Notes under the pieces: model-generated
Told to the model about the DNA's origin: nothing
The model's input: the letters and a program-made list of their open reading frames with translations, nothing else
Database searches by the model: none
Assembly (NCBI GenBank): GCA_029259415.1
Contig: JAPDIW010000043.1
Coordinates: 1 to 42,122 of the forward strand
Length of the DNA stretch: 42,122 nucleotides
Reading direction: 5' to 3'
Origin: Archaeoglobi archaeon
GTDB taxonomy: Archaea; Halobacteriota; Archaeoglobi; Archaeoglobales; Archaeoglobaceae
Shown: one piece after another, positions 8,459 through 17,936 of the stretch
How the letters are laid out: each line of letters begins with the position of its first letter
Numbering within the stretch: position 1 is the first letter of the stretch
Translations under genes and position numbers: made by a program

Positions 8459-11281
8459 GTGATAGGAATGGTTAGGATAGTACTTCAAGAAATTGCCAAC
8501 AGCATCGATTTCAATTCTTTACCTCCAGAGTGGAGTAGTTTTGACTTAAGAAAATTTTCTCGAAATAAAGTCCTCTACGATTATCAGGAAGAGGCTTTGA
8601 AAAATGCCATAAAAGTCCTCTGGCTTTATTTTGAAAAGTTTAATGAGAACAAGAAAAAGCTTTTAAACGAGTACGAGGCTTTTGGGGCCAATCCAGGAGT
8701 TTTCTCGATAAAAAAGAGTAAAAAGCTCTTTAATGTTTTGACGGAGTACTACGAGTTGAAAAATGGCGAAATTCCTCCTGAAAACCGTATCAATAGAATG
8801 TGCTTCTGGATGGCAACTGGAAGCGGTAAGACGGTACTTCTTGTTAAGCTTATAGAAACACTTACATTACTGATGAGAAGAAGATGCATTCCAGAAAAGG
8901 ATATCTTGATTTTGACACATAGAGAGGACTTAATCGAGCAGATCAAGAACCATATGGATGAGTTTAGCCAGGACAACGAGACAAAAATAAGATACTGGAG
9001 TTTAAAAGAATACGACAAAGTCAAACGAGGGGGTGTTTTGCCCGGAGGAAGTGATACGGTTGACGTCTTCATGTACCGTGCAGACCTCTTCAGCGATGAA
9101 GAAAAAGAAAACTTGGTTGATTTTAGAAACTACGAAAATGGTGGAAACTGGTATGTTCTCCTTGACGAAGCTCACAAAGGAGACAAGGAAGAAAGCAAGA
9201 GGCAGTTTTACTACCACGTTATGTCCAGAAAAGGATTCCTGTTCAACTACTCTGCAACCTTTACGGACCCAATTGACATTTACACGACTGTTTACAACTT
9301 TAATTTGGAACAGTTCATCACAAGGGGATACGGAAAAAACATATACTTGTCAAGCGAAAGTCTTGGAGTTTTCAAAGATGAGTTTCCAAGCAAAGAAAAG
9401 CAAAAAGTCGTTTTAAAGAGTCTGGTTTTGCAGACTTATCTAAAAAAGGTTTTTAGGGAAATCAGAAGGCATGGAGATTACTACCACAAACCTCTGATGG
9501 TTGTTTTCGTAAATACCGTGAATCCGAGGGACGATGACAGCTTTGGAGAGCCTGATCTATTAAGGTTCTTTGAGGAAGTTGAAAAAATTTCAAGCGGAAG
9601 AGAAAAAGAACAAACGGAGAAACTCTTGCAGATTGTTAAGAATGAGCTGGTTAGTGAATTAGACGGCGGCAGATATATCTTTGGTGATGAGCGCCTTCAG
9701 ATTAATAAGGAGCTGTTAGGTAGCATTACCTACGAGGACGTTCTTGAAGAGGTCTTCAACGCCTCTGGGTGTGGTCAAATCGAAGTGATTGTTTCACCTT
9801 CAAACAGGAAAGAAGTTGCTTTTAAGATGAAAACCTCCGATAGGCCATTTGCACTAATAAAAATTGGAGACGTTACGAAACTTTTAAGGAAAAAGTTTGG
9901 TAGTTATGAAATTGTTGAGAAGTGGGAAAATGAAAGCTACTTTAAGGTCATTCACGAGGACGATTCGGATATAAACATAGTAATGGGTTCGAGAGCGTTC
10001 TACGAGGGTTGGGACTTAAACAGACCCAATGTTGTCCTGTTTATCAACATAGGTGTAGGTGAAAATGCGAGAAAGTTCGCTCTTCAGGCTATTGGAAGAG
10101 GTGTTAGAATTGAACCAATAAAAGGGGAGAGAAGGAGGGCGAGTTATCTCAGAAAACCTTTTAATCTTGATAAAAGGCAAATAAGCTCGATTGAAACTCT
10201 TTTTGTATTCGGGACGAGGGTAGAAGTTTTGAAGGAAATTATGAACACTTTAAAGAGAGAAAAGCTCGAGAGTGGAGAAACAATATCTCTCAATAGGAAT
10301 CCAAGGTCGGAAGAACGTACTCTCTTAGTTCCTGTATACAGGCGTCTGGGAACGGTTAAGCTTGATGAATTGCCAAAATTTGAGGTAGATGAAAAATCTC
10401 TCAAACTCCTGAAAGAGTATCTGAGCTGGCTTGAGGACGACAGGATACTTCTGATGCTACATTCAGATAGCTTTAATGACCTGGCAACTCTTCAAAGGTT
10501 TAAGGATTTTTTAAACAACGAGGCTCACTTTGAGTTTAGCGGAGATTTAGCAGTGCAACCTGAGTTCCTTATCCCAAGAATCGTGTCCCATATAAGCATT
10601 CAACCCGAAAAACTTAGTGATTTCAAGAAACTTGAGGAAGAGATTGTCCATTTTAGGAAAATTAAAGTTTATTTAGACAGGGAAGAAATCAGGGTATTCA
10701 GGGAGAAGCTCGGTAAAGTAAGATTTTCGGAAAAAGATAGCTTTAAAGACGTTGAAATTTACCACATCGCAGAACATTACTATCTCCCACTTCTTTCAGC
10801 AAGGAACAGGGTAGAGTGGATTAAACATATAATAAAAACAGAAAATGAATATAAGTTCGTAAGTGACTTGGTTGCATACTTAAGGAAGGAAGATAATCTT
10901 TTCAGGAAATTTGACTGGTGGATGTTCAGCAAGATAGATGAGCATTTAGACGATGTTTACATACCTTACTACCACAAGAAAACGAACACTTTCAGAAGGT
11001 TTAAACCCGACTTCATATTTTGGTTGTGTAAAGGAGATAAGTACTACATCATCTTTGTTGATCCAAAGGGGGTATCTCACACCGATTACGAATACAAGGT
11101 GGATGGTTACAAAAAAATTTTCATGGAGAATAATAAAATCAGAGAGTTCAAGCAAGACGGGTTTAAAATTAAAGTTCATCTATTTCTTTACACGGAAGAT
11201 GTTCAAAAGTTGCCAGAGGGATACAGAAGATTCTGGTTCGATGACATCGAGCAGGTGTTGAAAGTCTGCCTAGACGATTAA
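8459..11281 (+). CDS. Type III-like restriction helicase/endonuclease (Res)
   Basis: 940 aa; Walker A MATGSGKTVLLVK, DEAH box LLDEAHKGDKEE, motif VI ALQAIGRGVRIEP, C-terminal nuclease-like FKPDFIFWLCKGDKYYIIFVDPKG. Confidence 0.9.
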   Translation: MIGMVRIVLQEIANSIDFNSLPPEWSSFDLRKFSRNKVLYDYQEEALKNAIKVLWLYFEKFNENKKKLLNEYEAFGANPGVFSIKKSKKLFNVLTEYYELKNGEIPPENRINRMCFWMATGSGKTVLLVKLIETLTLLMRRRCIPEKDILILTHREDLIEQIKNHMDEFSQDNETKIRYWSLKEYDKVKRGGVLPGGSDTVDVFMYRADLFSDEEKENLVDFRNYENGGNWYVLLDEAHKGDKEESKRQFYYHVMSRKGFLFNYSATFTDPIDIYTTVYNFNLEQFITRGYGKNIYLSSESLGVFKDEFPSKEKQKVVLKSLVLQTYLKKVFREIRRHGDYYHKPLMVVFVNTVNPRDDDSFGEPDLLRFFEEVEKISSGREKEQTEKLLQIVKNELVSELDGGRYIFGDERLQINKELLGSITYEDVLEEVFNASGCGQIEVIVSPSNRKEVAFKMKTSDRPFALIKIGDVTKLLRKKFGSYEIVEKWENESYFKVIHEDDSDINIVMGSRAFYEGWDLNRPNVVLFINIGVGENARKFALQAIGRGVRIEPIKGERRRASYLRKPFNLDKRQISSIETLFVFGTRVEVLKEIMNTLKREKLESGETISLNRNPRSEERTLLVPVYRRLGTVKLDELPKFEVDEKSLKLLKEYLSWLEDDRILLMLHSDSFNDLATLQRFKDFLNNEAHFEFSGDLAVQPEFLIPRIVSHISIQPEKLSDFKKLEEEIVHFRKIKVYLDREEIRVFREKLGKVRFSEKDSFKDVEIYHIAEHYYLPLLSARNRVEWIKHIIKTENEYKFVSDLVAYLRKEDNLFRKFDWWMFSKIDEHLDDVYIPYYHKKTNTFRRFKPDFIFWLCKGDKYYIIFVDPKGVSHTDYEYKVDGYKKIFMENNKIREFKQDGFKIKVHLFLYTEDVQKLPEGYRRFWFDDIEQVLKVCLDD

Positions 11282-11327
11282 ATTATGGGTTGTTTTTGTT
11301 AACCCCTCTCATCTCGCCGAAAATAAC

Positions 11328-11546
11328 TCAGATAATCCTCATTGCTCTGTCAACAAACCTCTCAACAAGCTTTGCGTGCCCTTCCTCCTCCTTGGCGAGT
11401 TTTTTGAATAGTTCTGCATCTTCGCCAAGAACGTCACCAAAATTCTCTGCAATCTGTTCGTAAAGGGACTTTGCTTTAACTCGAGTTGTATATTTCATTG
11501 AAAACCTCTGGTCGTCGTACTTAAACCCTTCACAGTTAAATTTCAC
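11328..11546 (-). CDS. Short ferritin/rubrerythrin-like protein or fragment
   Basis: 72 aa; ELFKKLAKEEEGHAKLVERFVD contains an EExxH-type motif. Confidence 0.45.
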   Translation of the reverse strand: MKFNCEGFKYDDQRFSMKYTTRVKAKSLYEQIAENFGDVLGEDAELFKKLAKEEEGHAKLVERFVDRAMRII

Positions 11547-11571
11547 ATTGGTTTGGATTTTGAAGCCCCTA

Positions 11572-11645
11572 AGCCGCCGGCGGGATTTGAACCCGCGACC
11601 TGGTGATTACAAGTCACCCGCTCTGCCAGCTGAGCCACGGCGGCT
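11572..11645 (-). tRNA. tRNA-Thr(TGT)
   Basis: Reverse complement AGCCGCCGTGGCTCAGCTGGCAGAGCGGGTGACTTGTAATCACCAGGTCGCGGGTTCAAATCCCGCCGGCGGCT; acceptor AGCCGCC/GGCGGCT, anticodon loop CTTGTAA, T-loop GTTCAAATC. Confidence 0.95.
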
Positions 11646-11680
11646 CATCAGCCTTTAAACCACTGGTATTAAAAATTTTG

Positions 11681-12196
11681 CTAATCCCTGCTCGCAGCCC
11701 TTTTCAACCTCTCAACACCATTTATCTCGTCAATTATCGTTGCAACAGTTTTTGGTACAAGCTCTCTCCAGTTCCCATCTTCGAGTATGAGTTTTCTGAT
11801 GTAGCTTCCCCTGTAAAGGCTTCTGTCGAACTCAGGAGGAGCGATAACCTCAAGTCCTGCATCGTGAAAGACTTGTGCTATTACCGGATTTCTCGTTATT
11901 ATCGAATCCACCCTGGGAACGAGGTTGATTATGTAAAAGGCATGTCCCACGTAAACGCTCATTGTAGGAACGGTGGCTGTAACAATTCTGCTTAAATCAA
12001 CACCCTCATCCTTCAGAGCATCTCGCATCATCCATATTCTCTCGCCTGCTGTGAATGGATTGAGTACTGTATGGCTTTCATTCGCCATTCCAACCAGCAA
12101 AACGAGTTCATCGAACTTTTCAAGAGCCCACTTGACAACATTGAGGTGGCCCAGATGGAAGGGCTGAAACCTACCAAATATCAAAGCCCTTGACAT
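11681..12196 (-). CDS. nadM: Nicotinamide-nucleotide adenylyltransferase
   Basis: 171 aa; MSRALIFGRFQPFHLGHLNVVKWAL nucleotidyltransferase motif, archaeal NadM-like length. Confidence 0.9.
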   Translation of the reverse strand: MSRALIFGRFQPFHLGHLNVVKWALEKFDELVLLVGMANESHTVLNPFTAGERIWMMRDALKDEGVDLSRIVTATVPTMSVYVGHAFYIINLVPRVDSIITRNPVIAQVFHDAGLEVIAPPEFDRSLYRGSYIRKLILEDGNWRELVPKTVATIIDEINGVERLKRAASRD

Positions 12197-12220
12197 AACA
12201 AAATTTAAAAAGAAAAGAGG

Positions 12221-14092
12221 TTAATTACTTTTTGCAGGTTTAATTGCCCTGTTTGGACAGATTTTTGCGCAGACAGCACAACCAACGCAGAGGGATTGGT
12301 CGATGCTGACTTTCTCACCGTCAAACATCAGTGCTGGGCAGGCAAAGGTGTTTATACACTCCATGCACAGCGTGCAGTCTTCAGTCACGGTGTATGTGAC
12401 AATCTTGCCTTCCTTCCTCCTAGCCCTCGACCAAAGAATTGCACATGGCTGTCTTGCGATTATTACTGCCACACCATCGTGGTTCAAAGCTCTTCTCAGT
12501 GCATCCATCATCTTCCTGATGTTGTAGGGGTTCACAACCTCAACGAACTCAACTCCGCATCCCCTCACGATGTCCTCTATCTTTACAGCCTTTCCAACCT
12601 CCCCGCAACCCCTGAATCCCGTACCAGGATGGGGCTGGTGACCCGTCATAGCCGTTGTGGAGTTGTCGAGAATGACAAGCACAAACTTGGCGTTGTTGTA
12701 AACTGCATTTATCAACGGTGGAATTCCGGCATGGATGAATGTTGAGTCTCCAATTGTAGCAATAATTTTGTCGTTAAGTACATGTGCCAGGCCGTTCGAA
12801 ACTCCAACGCTTGCTCCCATGCAGATTGTAATGTCAACTCCTTCAAGTGGCTTGTTTATTCCGAGAGTGTAACACCCTATGTCACTGGGCAGCGCGGCGT
12901 TGCCAAGTTCATCAACAACTCTCCTTATCGCGTAGAAGGAAGCTGAGTGGGGGCATCCGGGGCAGAGTACGGGGGGTCTTGGTGGAGCTTTTGCCGCTAT
13001 TTCCTGAGATTCTGCAGCAATTCTCTCGTAATCCCTACTCGGCTTTATTCCGAGAGCTTTTGCAATTCCCATCTCGACCCTACCAACATTGTACTCGTAG
13101 TTCATGGGCATGTATCCGTTCATCTTGCCGTAAACCTCAGCCAGCCCCATTGCCCTTACGTGGAGCTCAACGAAGGGGTCAACCTCCTCCACAACTATAA
13201 CCTTCTTCATCTGCAAGACAAAATCCTCAATCAGCTTTTCCGGCAGAGGGTGCATTGATGACAGCTTCAAAACCGGCAGGTCGAGATTCAGGTTTTCAAG
13301 AGCCTCTTTGGCGTACGCATAGCTTAAACCGCATGCAATAATTCCAACATCACCTTGAGCGTCATCAACCCAATTCATATCAGACTTGTTGAAGTAATCC
13401 TCAATTCTGCTCAGCTTCTCCAGCAAAATGGGTTTTAGCTTTCTTGCATGAGCGGGAAGGACGACATCAGTTTCCGGATGCCTTTCCCAGTTAACTCTGC
13501 TTAACTTCTTCTCAGGAATTTTTCCAAGCTCAACAACCCCGCTTGCATGGTTCAGCCTCGTGTAGCTTCTGAGAATCATCGGCAGGCCGAATTTCTCAGA
13601 AAGTTCGAAACAGAGCTTTGCATAATCTTTCGCCTCCTGTACGCTTGATGGCTCCACAACAGGTAGCTTCGCTGCCTCCCCGTACCACCTGTTGTCCTGC
13701 TCGTTCTGGCTGCTGTGCATTGAGGGGTCATCGGCAGTTACAAGAACAAACCCACCTCTCGCACCAACGTAGGCGAAGCTGAAAAGGGTATCTGCGGCAA
13801 CATTCACACCGACATGCTTCATAGTCGCCATAGCCCTTTTTCCGGCGAGAGAAGCGCCAACGGCAACCTCGAATGCCACCTTCTCGTTTGCGGAGTACTC
13901 CATGTAAAAGTCCATCTTACCCCTCAGAAGCTTGCAGGCATCGCTTAAAGTGTCAGCAATTTCAGATGACGGCGTTCCGGGATATGCTGCGAAAACATCA
14001 ATCCCCGCCTCAATTGCCCCCCTTGCTATGGCTTCATTGCCAAGAAGAAAGACCTTTTCACCCTCTGCATCTCTGACCACATCACTGAGCAT
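12221..14092 (-). CDS. iorA: Indolepyruvate ferredoxin oxidoreductase, alpha subunit
   Basis: 623 aa; TPP-binding domain (GDSTFIHAGIPPLINAVYNNAKFVLVILDN) and C-terminal two-[4Fe-4S] ferredoxin domain (CTLCMECINTFACP..CVGCAVCAKICP). Confidence 0.92.
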   Translation of the reverse strand: MLSDVVRDAEGEKVFLLGNEAIARGAIEAGIDVFAAYPGTPSSEIADTLSDACKLLRGKMDFYMEYSANEKVAFEVAVGASLAGKRAMATMKHVGVNVAADTLFSFAYVGARGGFVLVTADDPSMHSSQNEQDNRWYGEAAKLPVVEPSSVQEAKDYAKLCFELSEKFGLPMILRSYTRLNHASGVVELGKIPEKKLSRVNWERHPETDVVLPAHARKLKPILLEKLSRIEDYFNKSDMNWVDDAQGDVGIIACGLSYAYAKEALENLNLDLPVLKLSSMHPLPEKLIEDFVLQMKKVIVVEEVDPFVELHVRAMGLAEVYGKMNGYMPMNYEYNVGRVEMGIAKALGIKPSRDYERIAAESQEIAAKAPPRPPVLCPGCPHSASFYAIRRVVDELGNAALPSDIGCYTLGINKPLEGVDITICMGASVGVSNGLAHVLNDKIIATIGDSTFIHAGIPPLINAVYNNAKFVLVILDNSTTAMTGHQPHPGTGFRGCGEVGKAVKIEDIVRGCGVEFVEVVNPYNIRKMMDALRRALNHDGVAVIIARQPCAILWSRARRKEGKIVTYTVTEDCTLCMECINTFACPALMFDGEKVSIDQSLCVGCAVCAKICPNRAIKPAKSN

Positions 14093-14240
14093 GGTTGGAG
14101 ATTGTTGGAGAGATTAAAACCTTTATTATTTCACAGCTGGTTAAGGCTCTTAGAGTTTGCGAGATTAGTCGAAAGTCCGGCTGGCTGGTGACTACTCAAC
14201 CCACTTCCAACCGATAACTTAAAATACCTCTCCACTACTC

Positions 14241-14290
14241 CCTTAGGAGTCCGTAGGAGGCTAAGGCCGCTGGGACTACGGGGTGATAGG
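14241..14290 (+). promoter_or_regulatory. Structured 5' leader of L1 mRNA, candidate L1 autoregulatory site
   Basis: CCTTAGGAGTCCGTAGGAGGCTAAGGCCGCTGGGACTACGGGGTGATAGG: interleaved pairs CCTTAG/CTAAGG and CCGTAG/CTACGG; upstream TATA-like CTTAAAATA near 14218. Confidence 0.4.
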
Positions 14291-14938
14291 ATGCTGGTTG
14301 AGAAAGATAAACTCGAAAAGTCGATAGAGGAGGCTATTAAGAACGGAAAGAAAAGAAATTTTGTAGAGACGGTAGAGATGGCGGTAAATCTAAGAAATGT
14401 TGACATGAAAAAGCCAGAGAACAGAATTGACGCTGTTGTTAATTTGCCTCATGGTCTTGGAAAGCCAAGGAAGGTGGGTGTTTTTGCAAGGGGAGACACA
14501 GCGTTGAAGGCGAGAGAAGCGGGTGCGGACGCTGTAATCACTCCAGAAGAAATCGACGAGTTGGCTAAAGATAAGAGAAGAGCTAAGAAGCTGGCCAATT
14601 CAATTGATTTCTTCATTGCAGAAGCCCCACTCATGCCCGAAATCGGTAGGAAACTCGGTCCTGTTTTAGGGCCAAGAGGGAAGATTCCGCAGCCGATTCC
14701 CCCGCTTGCTGATCCCAAGCCCTTCATCGAGAGACTTAGAAACTCCGTGAAGATCAGGACAAGAGACAAAACGACCTTCCACGCACCCATTGGCACCGAA
14801 AACATGGATGTTGAGAAGCTTGCAGAGAATGCTATGGAAATTTTAAAAGTCGTTGAGAACAAGTACGATAACCCTTCGCAGGTAGTCAAGTCGATATATG
14901 TGAAGAAGACCATGGGTCCTGCAGTGAGGGTGGTGTAA
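14291..14938 (+). CDS. rpl1: 50S ribosomal protein L1
   Basis: 215 aa; LGPVLGPRGKIPQPIPP L1 signature. Confidence 0.97.
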   Translation: MLVEKDKLEKSIEEAIKNGKKRNFVETVEMAVNLRNVDMKKPENRIDAVVNLPHGLGKPRKVGVFARGDTALKAREAGADAVITPEEIDELAKDKRRAKKLANSIDFFIAEAPLMPEIGRKLGPVLGPRGKIPQPIPPLADPKPFIERLRNSVKIRTRDKTTFHAPIGTENMDVEKLAENAMEILKVVENKYDNPSQVVKSIYVKKTMGPAVRVV

Positions 14939-15958
14939 ATGGCTGCGATTAGAGGTACGCCTCCAGAGTATAAGATCAGAGCTGTAGAGGAAATAAAGAG
15001 GATGATATCATCAAGGCCGGTAACGGCCATAGTCAGCTTCAGGAATGTACCTGCCAGCCAGATGCAAAAGATAAGGAGAGAATTTAAGGGAAAGGCTGAA
15101 ATAAAGGTTGTTAAGAACACTCTCCTTGAGAGAGCACTTGATGCTCTCGGAGGAGATTACGTCAAGCTTAAGGATTTTCTTGGCGATCAGATTGCTATAA
15201 TCACGGCAGACGAAAATCCTTTCAAACTTTACAAGATGATAGAGGACACAAAGGTCCCCTCTCCGCTCAAGCCAAATCAAGTATCTCCAGTTGATGTCGT
15301 CGTTAACGAGGGGCCGACGCCAATACCTCCCGGCCCGCTAATGGCCGAACTACAGGCTGCTGGATTGCCAGTAGCAATTGAGAAGGGCAAGGTGGTTGTG
15401 AAGGCTACCACAACCGTCGTAAAGGCTGGAGAGATTGTTAAACCAGAGGTAGCAAGAGCGCTGGAGAGGCTTGAAATTAAACCGATAAAAATAGGGCTCG
15501 ATGTCAAGGCTGTGCTTGACTCGGGAGTAATTCTGACACCTGAGACGCTGGCCATAGACACTGAAAAGGTGCTTGAGGACTTCCAGAAGGCTTACCAGAT
15601 GGCTATCAACCTCGCGGTCAACTCTGCATATGTCACCGAAGAGACGGCCGAAATACTCATAATGAAGGCCGTAATGGACGCCAGGAACCTTGCAATCAAT
15701 GCTGGAATCTTCGAAAAGGGTGTAATGGAGGATTTGATATTAAAAGCTCATGGAGAGATGCTATCGCTTGCATCTGTGCTTCCTGAGAAGGCGCTGGATG
15801 AAGAGCTAAAGTCCATACTTTCAGGAATCGCTCAGGCTCAAGCTCAAACTACTCCAAGAGTAGAAGAGAAGGAAGAAGAGGAGAAACCTGAGGAGGAAGA
15901 AGAGGAAGAGGAGAAAGAAGAAGAGGCAATTGAGGGTTTAGGTGCTTTATTTGGTTAA
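14939..15958 (+). CDS. rpl10: 50S ribosomal protein L10 (acidic P0)
   Basis: 339 aa; archaeal P0 sequence with acidic C-terminus [19 protein letters not shown]. Confidence 0.97.
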   Translation: MAAIRGTPPEYKIRAVEEIKRMISSRPVTAIVSFRNVPASQMQKIRREFKGKAEIKVVKNTLLERALDALGGDYVKLKDFLGDQIAIITADENPFKLYKMIEDTKVPSPLKPNQVSPVDVVVNEGPTPIPPGPLMAELQAAGLPVAIEKGKVVVKATTTVVKAGEIVKPEVARALERLEIKPIKIGLDVKAVLDSGVILTPETLAIDTEKVLEDFQKAYQMAINLAVNSAYVTEETAEILIMKAVMDARNLAINAGIFEKGVMEDLILKAHGEMLSLASVLPEKALDEELKSILSGIAQAQAQTTPRVEEKEEEEKPEEEEEEEEKEEEAIEGLGALFG

Positions 15959-15973
15959 AAGGAGGTGTTGAGA

Positions 15974-16294
15974 ATGGAGTATGTGTATGCGGCTCTCCTG
16001 CTGCACTCGGCTGGTAAGGAGATAACGGAGGACAGTGTGAAGGCGGTTCTTGAGGCTGCAGGTGTAGAAGTGGACGAGGCAAGAGTTAAGGCTCTCGTTG
16101 CCGCCCTTGAGGGCGTGAACATCGATGAGGCGATACAGAAGGCAGCGATGCCAATGACAGTAGCGGCTGCGCCATCAGCAGTTGAGACAGCGGCACCAGC
16201 TGAGGAAGCAAAAGAGGAGGCTAAAGAAGAGGAAGAAGAGGAAGAGGAGAAAGAAGAAGAGGCAATTGAGGGGCTTGGCGCTCTCTTCGGTTAA
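15974..16294 (+). CDS. rpl12: 50S ribosomal protein L12 (P1)
   Basis: [63 protein letters not shown] 6 nt upstream of ATG 15974. Confidence 0.97.
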   Translation: MEYVYAALLLHSAGKEITEDSVKAVLEAAGVEVDEARVKALVAALEGVNIDEAIQKAAMPMTVAAAPSAVETAAPAEEAKEEAKEEEEEEEEKEEEAIEGLGALFG

Positions 16295-16458
16295 TTTTTT
16301 GTAAAAATTTAAAATTTTTAAATACATATCTTTTCTGCGATTTTCATTTTCCCCCCATCCCAATGTTGCATCAACATCTTAACTTCGTTCTTATTTAGGA
16401 GCTTGCTCACATCACATGTTCGAGAAAATATTGTTCTGATGGAAGTTCGATAGAAAAG

Positions 16459-16468
16459 TATATATATA
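16459..16468 (+). promoter_or_regulatory. TATA box of histone gene
   Basis: AAGTATATATATACC ~50 nt upstream of the histone start codon. Confidence 0.55.
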
Positions 16469-16513
16469 CCTAATACTAAATTTTGTATCGAAAAGAGATA
16501 GGAGGTGTGTTGA

Positions 16514-16717
16514 ATGGCTGAGTTGCCGATGGCACCGGTTGACAGATTGATTAGGAAGGCTGGGGCTGAGAGAGTAAGTGCAGATGCAGTGGAAAAGATG
16601 GTCGAAGTGCTTGAGGACTACGCAATTACCGTTGCTAAGAGAGCCGTGGAAATTGCAAAGCACTCGGGCAGAAAGACCGTCACTGCAGACGACATTAAGC
16701 TCGCTCTCTCGATGTAA
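16514..16717 (+). CDS. Archaeal histone
   Basis: 67 aa; [77 protein letters not shown]6-ATG. Confidence 0.98.
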   Translation: MAELPMAPVDRLIRKAGAERVSADAVEKMVEVLEDYAITVAKRAVEIAKHSGRKTVTADDIKLALSM

Positions 16718-16741
16718 AAAATTTTTATACTTATCTATTTT

Positions 16742-17449
16742 TTAAAGAAATTCAAATGCGTTTTCGAAGATTTTCAGATGCTTGTGGGGCTTAACAAGAA
16801 ACTCAAGTTTCTCTATGCCGTAAACTAATTCGTACATGTCACCTTTTACATCAAGCACATTCTTTGGTTTTGCAAATCTTATTTCAGGCGCATCTTCGTA
16901 GTTTCTGTTTCTGACCCACTCTCCATTTATGTAGTAGTAGCAAGCACCCCTTCTCTGAGTATAGGGCTCGTAAATTGAACTGAAGTTCCTGCAAACCCAG
17001 TTTGCGGTTATCAAATCCTCATCCGCTGGATTTATGGTTACGTGGCCGTAGTTGGGAGGAACTATGACAACATCCCACTTTTTGGCTTCAACGACTATTA
17101 CGTCCTCTATTTTCCCGTCTGAAGGTTTTTGCATGATGAAAAATGCTTTCCCCTCTAGCACCTGGTATACTTCGGGATACGTAAGGCCATTCTCAACTTC
17201 AGGATGGTAGTGGCCATAAGTTTTGATGCTCTCTCCACCTATGTTGTTGGGTGGGATTACAGTGTAGTCGTATCTCAACCCAGCTTTCCTTATGATCTCT
17301 GCCTCCTCATCAGTTTTAAAGGAGTCCCTGAACATGTAGTAAGCATCAAAGTCCTCCTTAAGTGCTTCCGGAAATGCGAGCACCGGCTTTAGATCGGAAG
17401 CTTTCCTTACTTCTGACTGAAAAACTTTCTTTCCAAAAACGAATTCCAT
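16742..17449 (-). CDS. pgi: Cupin-type glucose-6-phosphate isomerase
   Basis: Likely start MEFVFGKKVFQSEVRKASDL (ATG at 17449; the ORF track extends further upstream); TYGHYHPEVENGLTYPEVYQVLEGKAFF cupin motif. Confidence 0.9.
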   Translation of the reverse strand: MEFVFGKKVFQSEVRKASDLKPVLAFPEALKEDFDAYYMFRDSFKTDEEAEIIRKAGLRYDYTVIPPNNIGGESIKTYGHYHPEVENGLTYPEVYQVLEGKAFFIMQKPSDGKIEDVIVVEAKKWDVVIVPPNYGHVTINPADEDLITANWVCRNFSSIYEPYTQRRGACYYYINGEWVRNRNYEDAPEIRFAKPKNVLDVKGDMYELVYGIEKLEFLVKPHKHLKIFENAFEFL

Positions 17450-17522
17450 GGGAAAAATAGTGTTGAGTGTATTTAAAGCTTGTTGGAGAAAGGTATTATA
17501 GCAGGTTGTGTGAAGAAGTAAC

Positions 17523-17936
17523 ATGAAATACAAGTTCATAGACCACACCGCGGACATAGCCTTCGAGGTATATGGCTCAGACCTGAGAGAGTTATTCGAA
17601 AATGCTGCTCTCGCCTTTTACGATGCTTTTGTCGACACTTCAAAGTTGAAAATAGAAAGAGAAGTTAGGGTAGAATGTGAAGGTGAGGATGCCGAAATCA
17701 CGCTTTACAGATGGTTGAATGAGCTCCTTTATCTTTTTGACACCGAATTCTTTGCGGCAAAAAATGTTAGGGCTGAGATTGAGGAAGGCAATGCGATTAA
17801 AGCAACAGGAACGCTTGAGGGTGGTAAGTTCAGTGCAGAAATGGTAAAGGTCGAACCCAAGGCGATAACGCTCTACAAATTCAGAGTTGAAAAAACTGAT
17901 AAAGGATATGTGGCTTTTGTTGTGGTTGACATATGA
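17523..17936 (+). CDS. Archease
   Basis: 137 aa; MKYKFIDHTADIAFEVYGSDLRELFENAALAFYD. Confidence 0.93.
   Translation: MKYKFIDHTADIAFEVYGSDLRELFENAALAFYDAFVDTSKLKIEREVRVECEGEDAEITLYRWLNELLYLFDTEFFAAKNVRAEIEEGNAIKATGTLEGGKFSAEMVKVEPKAITLYKFRVEKTDKGYVAFVVVDI

Noticed and set aside
12296-13258. Plus-strand ORFs of 74-149 aa opposite iorA
   Set aside because: Antisense shadows of a well-supported CDS with low-complexity, non-conserved-looking sequence.
14449-15561. Minus-strand ORFs (223, 89, 94 aa) opposite L1/L10
   Set aside because: Antisense to ribosomal protein genes; no start context or domain.
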